Source: Chloroflexota bacterium (GTDB taxonomy: Bacteria; Chloroflexota; Limnocylindria; Limnocylindrales; CSP1-4). Taken from it: DNA of 22,589 bases. The notes beneath the pieces were generated by a model that was not told the origin of the DNA, searched no databases, and saw only the letters and a program-made list of their open reading frames with translations. The DNA lies in contig JAICUV010000022.1 in assembly GCA_025935655.1 (NCBI GenBank), positions 1 through 22,589 of the forward strand, written 5' to 3'. The position numbers and the translations under genes are program-made. This document shows positions 14,411-22,430 of this stretch, piece after piece. The first letter of the stretch is position 1, and each line of letters starts with the position of its first letter.

Positions 14411-15586
14411 ATGCGCGTCGCCGAGACCGCCGCCCGACGCCGCTCCGCCGCCCGCCTGCGGGCCACGGTCGTGTTCGCGATCGCGCTCATCCTGACCGCC
14501 CTGGTCCCCGCGGCGCCCCGGGCCGAGGCGGCGACGACCTGGTCGCGCAACCTGTACGTCACGAACGCGTTCCTGTACCAGGACCCGTACTACACGGCGT
14601 GCACGGCCGCCTCCGCGATGCACATGCTCAACACGATCGCCTACCGGAAGACCGGGGGCAACGGGTTCGCCTGGTCGCCCACGCGGGTGAAGAAGGACCC
14701 CGACAGCTCGAACACGAGGGACCTGACGTCCATCCTGGCGTTCTCGCGGCGCTATGACACGCTGCGCAGCACGTCGGCGGGATCGGACGCCCACGGCTGG
14801 CGCAACGCGCTCAACTACTACGGCTGGGGCAAGGGCGCGATGACGGACCCCGGCCAGCGGGTGTACGACGACCGCGCCTACTCGTCGTTCGCCACGGCGA
14901 TGAAGGCGGCCGTGCGGGCGATCGCGCGCTACCAGATGCCGGTCGGGGTCCTCGCGTGGGCGGGCGGACACGCGCAGGTCATCACCGGGTACGTCGTCAC
15001 GGGCGCCGACCCGCGGACCTCGTCCAAGTTCACGATCCAGTGGCTCTACCTGTCAGACCCGCTCCGGGAGAGCAGCATCCGGAACCACCGGACGAGCTAC
15101 GCGACGATGGAGGACGGGGCGCTCAAGTACCGCTTCCAGTGGTACCGCGAGACCGACAGCCCGTACGACGACCCGTACACGGCGGGAACGATCCGGAGCT
15201 CGGTCAAGCCCACCGTCGGACCGTCCGAGTGGTATCACCGGTGGGTCATCCTCGTGCCGATCCGGCCTGGCCTGCCGACGGCCCCGGTCCCGGATCCCAC
15301 CCCGACGCCGAGCCCGGACCCGTCCCCCACGACGGAGCCGTCGCCGACGTCGTCCGCGTCGGCCGCCCCCGCGGCGGCACCCACGGCGACGCCCGAACCC
15401 ACGGCGACGCCGGCCGCGACCGCGACCGCGACGCCGGCCCCGACCGCGACGCCGACGCCGACCGCCGAGCCGGCGGCGACGCCGGCGCCCACGGGGACGC
15501 CCGAGCCGACGCCGACGCCGACGCCCGTGCCAACCGCCCAGCCGACGGCCGACCCGTCCCCGCCGGAGTCATCACCGGCCCCCTGA
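14411..15586 (+). CDS. Secreted C39-like cysteine peptidase homologue with Pro/Thr-rich C-terminal tail
   Basis: A 391-residue exported protein. The long signal peptide has an Arg-rich start, a hydrophobic run at 18-32 and a likely cleavage after AEA at 38-40. The mature domain (41-285) has a papain-like layout: Cys64 in DPYYTACTAAS, His187 in WAGGHAQVITGY and Asp216 in YLSDP. The oxyanion residue before Cys is not the usual Gln in the expected spacing, so peptidase activity is uncertain. Residues 291-391 are almost entirely Pro, Thr, Ala, Ser and Glu in short repeats with no membrane segment, as in a disordered wall-spanning tail. GAGGA at 14402-14406 supports the ATG. Probable cell-surface hydrolase or inactive binding homologue; the target is unknown. 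Confidence 0.8.
   Translation: MRVAETAARRRSAARLRATVVFAIALILTALVPAAPRAEAATTWSRNLYVTNAFLYQDPYYTACTAASAMHMLNTIAYRKTGGNGFAWSPTRVKKDPDSSNTRDLTSILAFSRRYDTLRSTSAGSDAHGWRNALNYYGWGKGAMTDPGQRVYDDRAYSSFATAMKAAVRAIARYQMPVGVLAWAGGHAQVITGYVVTGADPRTSSKFTIQWLYLSDPLRESSIRNHRTSYATMEDGALKYRFQWYRETDSPYDDPYTAGTIRSSVKPTVGPSEWYHRWVILVPIRPGLPTAPVPDPTPTPSPDPSPTTEPSPTSSASAAPAAAPTATPEPTATPAATATATPAPTATPTPTAEPAATPAPTGTPEPTPTPTPVPTAQPTADPSPPESSPAP
15281..15583 (+). repeat. Low-complexity coding repeat (Pro-Thr/Ala-Thr tail)
   Basis: Short units such as ACGCCGACG and GCGACGCCGG recur through the last 100 codons of the peptidase-like gene, encoding PTPTP, ATPAPT and PEPT runs. Such tracts can change length by slippage, so tail length may vary between strains. 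Confidence 0.8.
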
Positions 15587-15660
15587 GCCGTCCTGCGGCC
15601 CTTTCGCGGCCGGGTTGGGGCCCTTCGGCACGTCTGGCGCCACCGCGCTCGGCGGACGCT

Positions 15661-18075
15661 ATGGCCATGGCTGCAACCGTCCCCCAGGACGTGCGCGTTC
15701 CGGCCGCCAGGCCCGAGCGCCACGTCCGCGCGATCACGTGCGAGGGCGTCGTGCAGGGCGTGGGCTTCCGGCCGTTCGTGTGGCGGCTGGCTACCGAGCT
15801 CGGGCTCTCCGGCCGCGTCCGCAACGCCGCGGGCCGAGTCGAGATCGAGGCGGCGGGTCCCGCACCCGCGCTCGACGCGTTCGTCCGTCGTCTGCGCACC
15901 GACGCGCCGCCTCGCGCCCGCGTGGAGCGGGTCGTCGCGCTGCGCCTCGACGCCGACCGGGCGGAGGCGCTCCCGGTCCCGTTCGCGATCGACGAGAGCA
16001 CGTCCGCGGCCGCCACCGACCGGTTGTTCCCGCCCGACATCGCCACGTGCGGTTCGTGCGTGCGGGAGCTCTTCGACCCCGCGGACCGGCGCTTCCGCTA
16101 CCCGTTCACGAACTGCACGGACTGCGGGCCGCGCGCCACGATCATCGAGGAGCTGCCGTACGACCGCGCGCAGACGACGATGCGGGCGTTCCCCCTGTGC
16201 CCGGCCTGCGACGCCGAGTACCGCGATCCGGCGAACCGGCGGTTCCACGCCGAGCCCGTCGCCTGTCCTGCCTGCGGCCCGCGCCTCGCCTGGCGCCGGA
16301 CGGGCGCGCCCGCGGCCACGGCGACGGGCGAGGACGCGCTCCGGGCCGCGGCACGCGCCCTGCTCGCCGGCGAGATCGTCGCCGTGAAGGGGCTCGGGGG
16401 CTACCACCTCGCCTGCGACGCGACCGACGAGGCGACCGTGCGCCGGCTGCGGGACCGGAAGCGCCGCTGGGCCAAGCCGTTCGCGGTCATGGTCCGCGAC
16501 CTCGCGGCCGCACGCGCCCTGGCGGGCGTCGGCGCCCTCGAGCGGGCGCTGCTCACCGGCCCGGCGAGGCCCATCGTGCTCGTGGAGGCCAGGCGCGACG
16601 GGGTTCCGGCCCTCGCCCCGTCCGTGGCCACGGGCAACCGCCGCCTCGGCGTCTTCCTCCCCTACACGCCGCTCCACCACCTGCTGCTCGAGGCGGTCGG
16701 CCGGCCGATCGTGCTCACCTCGGGCAACCTCGCGGACGAGCCCCTCGCGACCGACGACGCCGATGCGCTCGCGCGCCTCGCCGGGATCGCGGACGCGTTC
16801 CTCGTCCACGACCGCGAGATCCGGGCCCGCTACGACGACTCGGTGACGCGCGTCGTCGCCCGCCGCGAATCCGTCATCCGCCGCGCGCGCGGCTATGCCC
16901 CGGCACCGGTCGCGCTGCCGGTCCCGACGCCCGTGCCGCTCCTCGCGGTCGGCGCCGAGCTCAAGCACACGTTCACGCTCGCCCGCGGTTCACGCGCCCA
17001 CATCGCGCCGCACGACGGCGACCTGGAGGACCTGGCGGTCCACCGGGCGTTCACGGACGGGCTCGCGCATCTCGGCCGACTCCTCGCGCTGGAGCCGGAG
17101 GTCGTCGCCCACGACCTGCACCCGGAGTACCTGTCCACGAAGCTCGCCCTGGCGCGGTTCGCAGCGAGCCGCCGGATCGCCGTCCAGCACCACCACGCGC
17201 ATGTTGCGGCCACCGCGGCCGAGCACGGGATCACAGACCCGTTCCTGGGCGTCGCCTACGACGGGCTGGGCATGGGCGACGACGGCTCGTTCTGGGGCGG
17301 CGAGGTCCTGGTCGCGGACCTCGTCGGCTACCGGCGGATCGGCCGCTTCGGCCGTGCTCCCATGCCCGGCGGTGCGCTCGCGGTCCGGTCGCCGTACCGG
17401 ATGGCGCTCGGGTACCTGTTCGGCGCGGAGGGGTCGGACGGCGGGCCGGCGGGGATGACCGAGGCGGAGGGGCGCGCGGCGTCGTTCCTCGCCCGGCTCG
17501 ACCCGCGGGAGGTCGCGATCGTGCGGACCCAGGTGGCGCGACGGCTCAACGCCCCGGTGGCGTCGTCGGCCGGCCGCCTGTTCGACGCGGCGGCCGCGCT
17601 CATCGGGCTCCGTGACGTGGCCGAGTTCGAGGCCCAGGCGGCGATCGACCTCGAGCTCGCGGCGGGCGACCGGCCGGCGCCGCCGTTGCCGTGGCGCCTG
17701 GATCGCGTCGAGGGGCTGCTGGTGTACGACCCGCGGCCCACGCTCGCGGCGCTCCTCGATGGAGTGGCACAGGGCCGTTCGGGCAGGCGTCTCGCGGCGG
17801 GCTTCCAGGCGACGATCACGGACGTGACCGTCGCGATGCTCGACGACGCGCGCGCGTCCACTGGCCTGCGGACCGTGTGCCTCGGCGGCGGCGTGTTCCA
17901 GAACCGCAGGCTCACGGCGGACCTGCTGCGGCGCCTCGTCGCCGCCGGGTTCGAGCCGTTCCTCGGCCGGCAGGTGCCGGTCAACGACGGCGGGGTGAGC
18001 TACGGCCAGGCCGCCATCGCGGCCGCGCGCCTCGCGGGCGGCGAGACCGGCGCGTTGCCGCCACCGGAGGGCTGA
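15661..18075 (+). CDS. hypF: Hydrogenase maturation carbamoyltransferase HypF
   Basis: HypF makes the cyanide ligands of [NiFe]-hydrogenase: it activates carbamoyl phosphate with ATP and transfers the carbamoyl group to the C-terminal Cys of HypE. The 804 residues contain every domain: acylphosphatase (VVQGVGFRPF at 30-39, Arg37, Asn55); two zinc pairs (Cys130/133 with 152/155, Cys180/183 with 202/205); a YrdC-like domain from about 225 (KGLGGYHLACDA at 243-254); and the Kae1-like domain with HHHAH at 510-514, VAYDG at 531-535, GGGVFQN at 742-748 and NDGG at 775-778. The start is ATG 15661, with ATG 15667 equally possible; neither has a strong ribosome site. It leads hypFCDE. Confidence 0.95.
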   Translation: MAMAATVPQDVRVPAARPERHVRAITCEGVVQGVGFRPFVWRLATELGLSGRVRNAAGRVEIEAAGPAPALDAFVRRLRTDAPPRARVERVVALRLDADRAEALPVPFAIDESTSAAATDRLFPPDIATCGSCVRELFDPADRRFRYPFTNCTDCGPRATIIEELPYDRAQTTMRAFPLCPACDAEYRDPANRRFHAEPVACPACGPRLAWRRTGAPAATATGEDALRAAARALLAGEIVAVKGLGGYHLACDATDEATVRRLRDRKRRWAKPFAVMVRDLAAARALAGVGALERALLTGPARPIVLVEARRDGVPALAPSVATGNRRLGVFLPYTPLHHLLLEAVGRPIVLTSGNLADEPLATDDADALARLAGIADAFLVHDREIRARYDDSVTRVVARRESVIRRARGYAPAPVALPVPTPVPLLAVGAELKHTFTLARGSRAHIAPHDGDLEDLAVHRAFTDGLAHLGRLLALEPEVVAHDLHPEYLSTKLALARFAASRRIAVQHHHAHVAATAAEHGITDPFLGVAYDGLGMGDDGSFWGGEVLVADLVGYRRIGRFGRAPMPGGALAVRSPYRMALGYLFGAEGSDGGPAGMTEAEGRAASFLARLDPREVAIVRTQVARRLNAPVASSAGRLFDAAAALIGLRDVAEFEAQAAIDLELAAGDRPAPPLPWRLDRVEGLLVYDPRPTLAALLDGVAQGRSGRRLAAGFQATITDVTVAMLDDARASTGLRTVCLGGGVFQNRRLTADLLRRLVAAGFEPFLGRQVPVNDGGVSYGQAAIAAARLAGGETGALPPPEG

Positions 18076-18080
18076 CCCAG

Positions 18081-18374
18081 ATGTGTCTCGGGATCCCGGG
18101 CAAGGTCATCGACATCCGCGACGAGGCGGGCCTGCCGATGGGCCGGGTCGACTTCGGTGGCGTGCGCAAGGACGCCTGCCTCGCGTACCTGCCGGAGACG
18201 CGGGTGGGAGACTACGTGATCGTCCACGTCGGCTTCGCGATCTCGCGGCTGGACGAGGAGGAGGCGCTGCGGACGCTGGAGATCCTGGGCGAGATGGGCG
18301 TCATGGAGCCCGAGCTGATGACGATGGGACCCGGGATGGATGTGCCGGCCGTGGTCTCGGACGACACGCCATGA
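18081..18374 (+). CDS. hypC: Hydrogenase maturation chaperone HypC
   Basis: The 97-residue protein starts MCLGIPGKV, the HypC/HybG signature. Cys2 is the residue that binds the iron centre with HypD and then contacts the large-subunit precursor. VDFGGVRKDA and VGDYVIVHVGFAI continue the family beta barrel, and the C-terminal helix LDEEEALRTLEILGEMG is present. After that the tail is about 20 residues long and Met/Pro-rich. GGAGG at 18066-18070 is 10 bases before the ATG; hypF stops 5 bases upstream and hypD overlaps the stop by ATGA. Confidence 0.95.
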   Translation: MCLGIPGKVIDIRDEAGLPMGRVDFGGVRKDACLAYLPETRVGDYVIVHVGFAISRLDEEEALRTLEILGEMGVMEPELMTMGPGMDVPAVVSDDTP

Positions 18375-19528
18375 GATACCTCGACGAGTACCGCGACCCC
18401 GTGCTCGCGAAGCAGCTGCTCGCGGAGATCCACCGGATCACGACCCGGCCGTGGACGCTGATGGAGGTGTGCGGCGGGCAGACCCACACGATCGTCAAGC
18501 AGGGGATCGACGAGGCCCTCCCCGACGGCGTGGGGATGATCCACGGGCCGGGCTGCCCGGTGTGCGTCACCCCGCTGGAGCAGGTCGACAAGGCGCTCGC
18601 GATCGCGGCCCGGCCCGATGTCATCTTCACGAGCTACGGGGACATGCTCCGGGTCCCGGGCTCCGCGACGGACCTGCTCGCGCTCAAGGCCCGGGGCGCG
18701 GACGTGCGGATCGTCTACTCGCCGCTGGACGCGATCAGGATCGCGCTTGCGAACCCCGATCGACAGGTCGTGTTCTTCGCGGTCGGCTTCGAGACGACCG
18801 CGCCGGCGAACGCGATGGCCGTCGCCGAGGCGGCGCGCCGCGGGATCGACAACTTCAGCGTGCTCGTCTCGCACGTGCTCGTGCCACCGGCGATGACGGC
18901 GCTGCTCGACTCGCCCGACAACCGGGTCCAGGCGTTCCTGGCCGCGGGTCACGTGTGCGCGATCATGGGCTGGACCGAGTACGAGCCGATCGCGGCGCAC
19001 TACCGGGTGCCCATCGTCGTCACGGGCTTCGAGCCGCTTGACCTGCTCGAGGGCATCTGGATGGCGATCCGGCAGCTCGAGGAGGGCCGCCACGAGGTCG
19101 AGAACCAGTACACCCGTGCCGTGACCCGCGAGGGCGTGCCGCTCGCCCAGCGCCAGGTCCTCGAGGTGTTCGAGGTGGGGCCACGCACGTGGCGCGGCAT
19201 CGGCGCGATCTCCGCGTCCGGCTACCACCTGCGCGAGGCGTACGCCCGGTTCGACGCGGAGCGCCGCTTCGACGTCGGCGACATCCACACGGCCGAGCAC
19301 CCGGCGTGCATCGCGGGGGCGATCCTCACGGGGGAGTCCACGCCGCTCGACTGCACCGCCTACGGAAGCCTGTGCACCCCGCGGATGCCGCTTGGCGCCC
19401 CGATGGTCTCGTCCGAGGGGACGTGCGCCGCGTTCTACGCCGCGGGCCGCGGGGTGGGTGCCGGGGGCGGGTTCTCCGGCGCGATGCCGCTCGTCCCGGC
19501 GGGCGCGGGCGACGGAGGCGCGCGATGA
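18371..19528 (+). CDS. hypD: Hydrogenase maturation protein HypD
   Basis: HypD, an iron-sulfur protein, is the scaffold on which Fe receives CN and CO with HypC. Visible signatures: EVCGGQTHT with Cys34, GPGCPVC with the Cys62/Cys65 redox pair, and the C-terminal [4Fe-4S] region with Cys313, Cys328, Cys335 and Cys352 (HPACIAGAILTGE, LDCTAYGSLC, SSEGTCAAFYA). Length is 385, normal for the family. Overlaps of 4 bases with both hypC and hypE indicate coupled translation of the whole maturation set. Confidence 0.95.
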   Translation: MRYLDEYRDPVLAKQLLAEIHRITTRPWTLMEVCGGQTHTIVKQGIDEALPDGVGMIHGPGCPVCVTPLEQVDKALAIAARPDVIFTSYGDMLRVPGSATDLLALKARGADVRIVYSPLDAIRIALANPDRQVVFFAVGFETTAPANAMAVAEAARRGIDNFSVLVSHVLVPPAMTALLDSPDNRVQAFLAAGHVCAIMGWTEYEPIAAHYRVPIVVTGFEPLDLLEGIWMAIRQLEEGRHEVENQYTRAVTREGVPLAQRQVLEVFEVGPRTWRGIGAISASGYHLREAYARFDAERRFDVGDIHTAEHPACIAGAILTGESTPLDCTAYGSLCTPRMPLGAPMVSSEGTCAAFYAAGRGVGAGGGFSGAMPLVPAGAGDGGAR

Positions 19529-20604
19529 CGACGCTGGACGGCACGCGCCCGACGATCGACCCGGCCGGCCTCGCCTGCCCCGCGCCGATCCCGGAGGACG
19601 CCCGGGTCATCCTTGGGCACGGCTCGGGCGGACAGCTCTCGGCCGCGCTCATGCGCGATGTCCTCGCCCCGGCGCTCGCGGCCGCGGCCCCCGGTGGCGT
19701 GCTCAACGACGCCGCGGTCGTCGAGATCGGCGCCGAGCGGCTCGCGTTCACCACCGACTCGTTCGTCGTCTCGCCCATCCGGTTCCCGGGCGGCGACATC
19801 GGCGAGCTCGCGGTCAACGGCACGATCAACGACCTCGCGATGATGGGCGCGCAGCCCGTCGTCCTCAGCCTCGCCTACGTCATCGAGGAGGGGCTGCCGC
19901 TCGAGGAGCTGCGGGCGATCACCGCCTCGGCGGCCGCCGCGGCGGCGCGCGCGGGCGCCCGGATCGTGACCGGCGACACGAAGGTCGTGGGCCGCGGGAG
20001 CGCGGACCGGCTGTTCGTCAACACGTCCGGGATCGGCGTCCTCACCGACGGCGTCGCGCCCGCGGCCGATCGGGCAGCGCCCGGTGACGTCGTCATCCTG
20101 TCGGGCGAGGTCGGGCTCCACGGGGTGGCGGTCATGTCCGTCCGCGAAGGGCTGGAGTTCGAGGTCGAGATCGCGTCGGACACCCAGGCGCTCAACGGCA
20201 TCGTGGCCGCCATGGTCGCGGCGGAGCCGGACGTCCACGTGCTCCGCGACCCGACGAGGGGGGGCCTCTCGTCCGCGCTCAACGAGATCGCCCAGGCGTC
20301 ACGCGTGGGGATGGTCCTCGACGAGCCGGCGATTCCAATCCCGGCGCCGGTCCGCGGCGCGTGCGAGCTCCTGGGCCTCGATCCGCTCCACGTGGCCAAC
20401 GAGGGCAAGCTCGTGGCGATCGTGCCGGCCGCTTCCGCCGAGGCGGTGCTCGCGGCGATGCGTGCGCTGCCCGAGGGCGAGCGCGCGGCGGTGATCGGGC
20501 AGGTGGTCGCGGACCACCCCGGGATGGTCACGATCCGCACCATCGTGGGCTCCGAGCGGATCGTCGACATGCTGGTCGGGGAGCAGCTGCCCAGGATCTG
20601 CTGA
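19525..20604 (+). CDS. hypE: Hydrogenase maturation protein HypE
   Basis: HypE dehydrates the carbamoyl group received from HypF to a thiocyanate on its C-terminal Cys and donates the cyanide to iron on HypCD. The protein ends in PRIC, with Cys359 as the last residue exactly as the mechanism needs. GHGSGG at 31-36, the TTDSFVVSP metal/ATP strand, TGDTKVV, and LRDPTRGGL mark the PurM/SelD-like ATP-binding fold. Length is 359 residues. GGAGG at 19514-19518 stands 6 bases before the ATG that overlaps the hypD stop. It is the last gene of the hyp operon; hypA and hypB are not adjacent. Confidence 0.95.
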   Translation: MTTLDGTRPTIDPAGLACPAPIPEDARVILGHGSGGQLSAALMRDVLAPALAAAAPGGVLNDAAVVEIGAERLAFTTDSFVVSPIRFPGGDIGELAVNGTINDLAMMGAQPVVLSLAYVIEEGLPLEELRAITASAAAAAARAGARIVTGDTKVVGRGSADRLFVNTSGIGVLTDGVAPAADRAAPGDVVILSGEVGLHGVAVMSVREGLEFEVEIASDTQALNGIVAAMVAAEPDVHVLRDPTRGGLSSALNEIAQASRVGMVLDEPAIPIPAPVRGACELLGLDPLHVANEGKLVAIVPAASAEAVLAAMRALPEGERAAVIGQVVADHPGMVTIRTIVGSERIVDMLVGEQLPRIC

Positions 20605-20621
20605 GGGGCCCATCACGCGCC

Positions 20622-20633
20622 GCCGGTACCGGC
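20622..20633. promoter_or_regulatory. 12-base perfect palindrome upstream of the lipoprotein gene
   Basis: GCCGGTACCGGC lies in the 64-base gap after hypE, 35 bases before the next ATG. It could be an operator, but short GC palindromes are expected by chance at this base composition. No T-run supports termination. Confidence 0.25.
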
Positions 20634-20668
20634 CGTCCCACCCCCGCACTGCATACAGGGGTGGCGTC

Positions 20669-21847
20669 ATGGCTCGATCTGTCGGTGCGTCCCTCCTCGC
20701 GACGGTCCTCGTCGCCGCATGCGCCGGGGCCGGCCCATCGCCGTCGACGTCGCCCCTCGAGATCGCATCCCCGGGCGCGTCCGCGATGCCGGTCCCGGTG
20801 GCGCCGTCCCCGGCGCCGACCGCCTCGATGGGATGGCAGCGCCTGGGGCCCGTCGGGCTCGCCCGGGTCGACCGCCTCGTCGGGTTCGCCGGCGGCTATG
20901 TCGCCTTGGACGGGAGGGCAGGGGCAGTCGCATCCTCGATGGACGGCACCGAGTGGACCACGACGCGCCTGCCGAGGGCTGCCAGGCAGGACGATGCAAC
21001 CCCGAGCCCGATCGCCGTCGACATGGCCACGGACGGGTCGATGATCGTCGTCGTCGGCGGCTACGGCCATCGTCCGTGCCGCCCGACCGACCCGGGCGGC
21101 GGCCCAGGCTGCGCGCAGTCGCCGGTCTCGTGGACGTCCACGGACGGCATCACCTGGTCGCGCAGCGGCGACGAGCGGCGGAGCCGTGACGAGGAGCGCC
21201 AGTTCACCGCCGTCTGGCCGGATGGCACGGAGGGCTGGGAGGCGACCGTCGCGGGCTGGGAGGGCGAGGCCCTCACCGGTGGCGCGGTGTGGCGCTCGCA
21301 GGACGGGCTGGCCTGGGCGCCGGGGGGCGCGTTTCCGTCGGCCGGTGGCCCGGAGTGGAGCGGCCCGTGGCACGCGGAGGCGGCGACCCGTACCGGCGGC
21401 ACGAGGATCGGCTGGCAGTCGTGGATGCACTTCGATCCCGATTCGGGCACGCCGGAGACCGGCTATGCGGACTCCACCATGGACACCACGCTCGCGCGCA
21501 GCGAGGACGGGTCGACGTGGACCGCGATCGCCGGGTTCCCGGGGACCTCGACAACGGTCACGGACGCCACGACCACGCTGGGCGACGTCCCGGTGTGGAT
21601 CATGGTGGGCTCGTCCCGTGCGGCGGACGCGGACGTCCCGACGATCTGGACGAGCCTCGACGGGGCGACCTGGGCACCCCAGCTGCTGCCGGTCGAACCG
21701 ATCGACGATCCCGACGCCGGTGTGGTCGGTTCCGTGACGAGCGTCGCGTGCCCCTCGTCGCGGTGCGTCGCGGTCGGCGGGACGGATCCGGCGGACCTCA
21801 TCCCGGACCAGGCGACCTGGGTCAACGCCGACGCCCGGGACTGGTAG
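20669..21847 (+). CDS. Asp-box (BNR-like) repeat lipoprotein, ending at an in-frame TAG
   Basis: This gene encodes a 392-residue exported lipoprotein. The signal sequence ends in the lipobox VAAC with Cys18 as the lipidated residue, then a Ser/Pro/Ala-rich linker to about 53. Five S-x-D-G-x-x-W Asp-box motifs lie at 90-96, 157-163, 210-216, 278-284 and 329-335, indicating a beta-propeller of the sialidase/BNR type. Catalytic residues of sialidases are not evident, so a binding or structural role outside the membrane is likelier. AGGGGTGG precedes the ATG. The reading frame stops at TAG just after ADARDW, where another propeller blade would be expected to continue. Whether this is the true C-terminus is doubtful. 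Confidence 0.8.
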   Translation: MARSVGASLLATVLVAACAGAGPSPSTSPLEIASPGASAMPVPVAPSPAPTASMGWQRLGPVGLARVDRLVGFAGGYVALDGRAGAVASSMDGTEWTTTRLPRAARQDDATPSPIAVDMATDGSMIVVVGGYGHRPCRPTDPGGGPGCAQSPVSWTSTDGITWSRSGDERRSRDEERQFTAVWPDGTEGWEATVAGWEGEALTGGAVWRSQDGLAWAPGGAFPSAGGPEWSGPWHAEAATRTGGTRIGWQSWMHFDPDSGTPETGYADSTMDTTLARSEDGSTWTAIAGFPGTSTTVTDATTTLGDVPVWIMVGSSRAADADVPTIWTSLDGATWAPQLLPVEPIDDPDAGVVGSVTSVACPSSRCVAVGGTDPADLIPDQATWVNADARDW

Positions 21848-21982
21848 GGCCTCCCGAGGCGGCCTGGCGCCGACGGCGGGATGCTGCCGCGATACGTGGC
21901 CGCGGGTCCGTCTGGCGTCATCGGCGTCGGCGGCATCGGCGGGGAAGGTGGCGTCGGGACGTGGAGCTGGGTCCTCCGCTGA
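21848..21982 (+). other. In-frame continuation of the lipoprotein past TAG
   Basis: Directly after the TAG at 21845-21847 the same frame stays open for 44 codons to a TGA at 21980-21982. The text looks like a propeller's last strands: LPRYVAAGPSGVIGVGGIGG and then GTWSWVLR. A single base change (for example TAG from TGG, CAG or GAG) would restore a 437-residue protein. This points to a recent nonsense mutation, a sequencing error, or readthrough. Confidence 0.6.
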
Positions 21983-22008
21983 GGCGCCGGCGCCCGGGTC
22001 TTGGGCTG

Positions 22009-22034
22009 CCTCGGTCCGTCGCCTCGGTCCGTCG
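22009..22034. repeat. Tandem duplication of a 13-base unit
   Basis: CCTCGGTCCGTCG occurs twice head to tail at 22009-22021 and 22022-22034, directly before the first long repeat copy. It probably arose by slippage. Confidence 0.85.
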
Positions 22035-22035
22035 C

Positions 22036-22206
22036 CCTGGGCGCCCAATGCCGCGTGACTCACCGCTGCGTCATCCGCCACGATCTCGTGCTCGGCGTTG
22101 CACGCGAAGTGCCAGTTCGGGCGTGGGTCCGTGCGTGGCTGCCCTCGATCTGACTCCAGGGTGAGTCAGGGGTGGGCTGCGCGGCGCGGGACGTGGCCCC
22201 GGGTCA
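22036..22206. repeat. Long direct repeat, copy 1, with two hairpins
   Basis: It matches copy 2 at an offset of 193 bases; the first 102 bases (to 22137) differ at only one position, 22069. The first dyad, TGACTCA (22056-22062) with TGCGTCA (22067-22073), has one mismatch. The second, CTGACTC (22150-22156) with GAGTCAG (22163-22169), is perfect. Divergence from copy 2 is concentrated after 22137. Confidence 0.85.
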
Positions 22207-22228
22207 TGGCCTGAGGCTTGCTGCATCA

Positions 22229-22398
22229 CCTGGGCGCCCAATGCCGCGTGACTCACCGCTGAGTCATCCGCCACGATCTCGTGCTCGGCGTTGCACGCGA
22301 AGTGCCAGTTCGGGCGTGGGTCCGTGCGTGACCGTCCTCGATCTGACTCCAGGCTGAGTCAGGGGCGCGCTGTGCGGCCGGGGATCTGGCCGGGGTCA
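22229..22398. repeat. Long direct repeat, copy 2, with two perfect hairpins
   Basis: TGACTCA (22249-22255) and TGAGTCA (22260-22266) form a perfect 7-pair stem around CCGC. CTGACTC (22343-22349) and GAGTCAG (22356-22362) form a second one around a 6-base loop. The arms of the two hairpins are nearly the same sequence, so the outer arms could also pair with each other across about 75 bases. The 22-base spacer 22207-22228 separates the two copies. Confidence 0.85.
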
Positions 22399-22430
22399 CA
22401 AGCTGCGCCTTGGCCCTGGCCCTGGCGGGG

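Larger units (their letters stand above)
21983..22430. other. 448-base region without a convincing gene, between convergent genes
   Basis: The region separates the lipoprotein reading frame from the converging right-edge gene. It contains GGCGCCGGCGCC just after the TGA, a 13-base tandem duplication and two long direct repeats with paired hairpins. Open frames exist on both strands, but they run through the repeats and have no ribosome site or recognisable domain. No tRNA-like fold or riboswitch was recognised. Confidence 0.6.

Noticed and set aside
15587..15660. Terminator between the peptidase-like gene and hypF
   Set aside because: The best stem (CGGCC/GGCCG at 15596-15612) has only five pairs and no T-run, which is expected by chance at this GC content.
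21845..21847. Pyrrolysine or programmed TAG readthrough in the lipoprotein
   Set aside because: No pyl genes and no stem-loop placed for readthrough are visible; a simple nonsense change is more economical, so readthrough is kept only as a remote option.
22071..22274. 67-codon minus-strand frame between the repeats as a real gene
   Set aside because: It starts inside one repeat copy and ends in the other, has no ribosome site, and its composition follows local GC bias.
22036..22398. CRISPR array or integron attC array
   Set aside because: Only two long units, no short repeats with unique spacers, and no attC core sites (GTTRRRY/RYYYAAC) or cassette genes.
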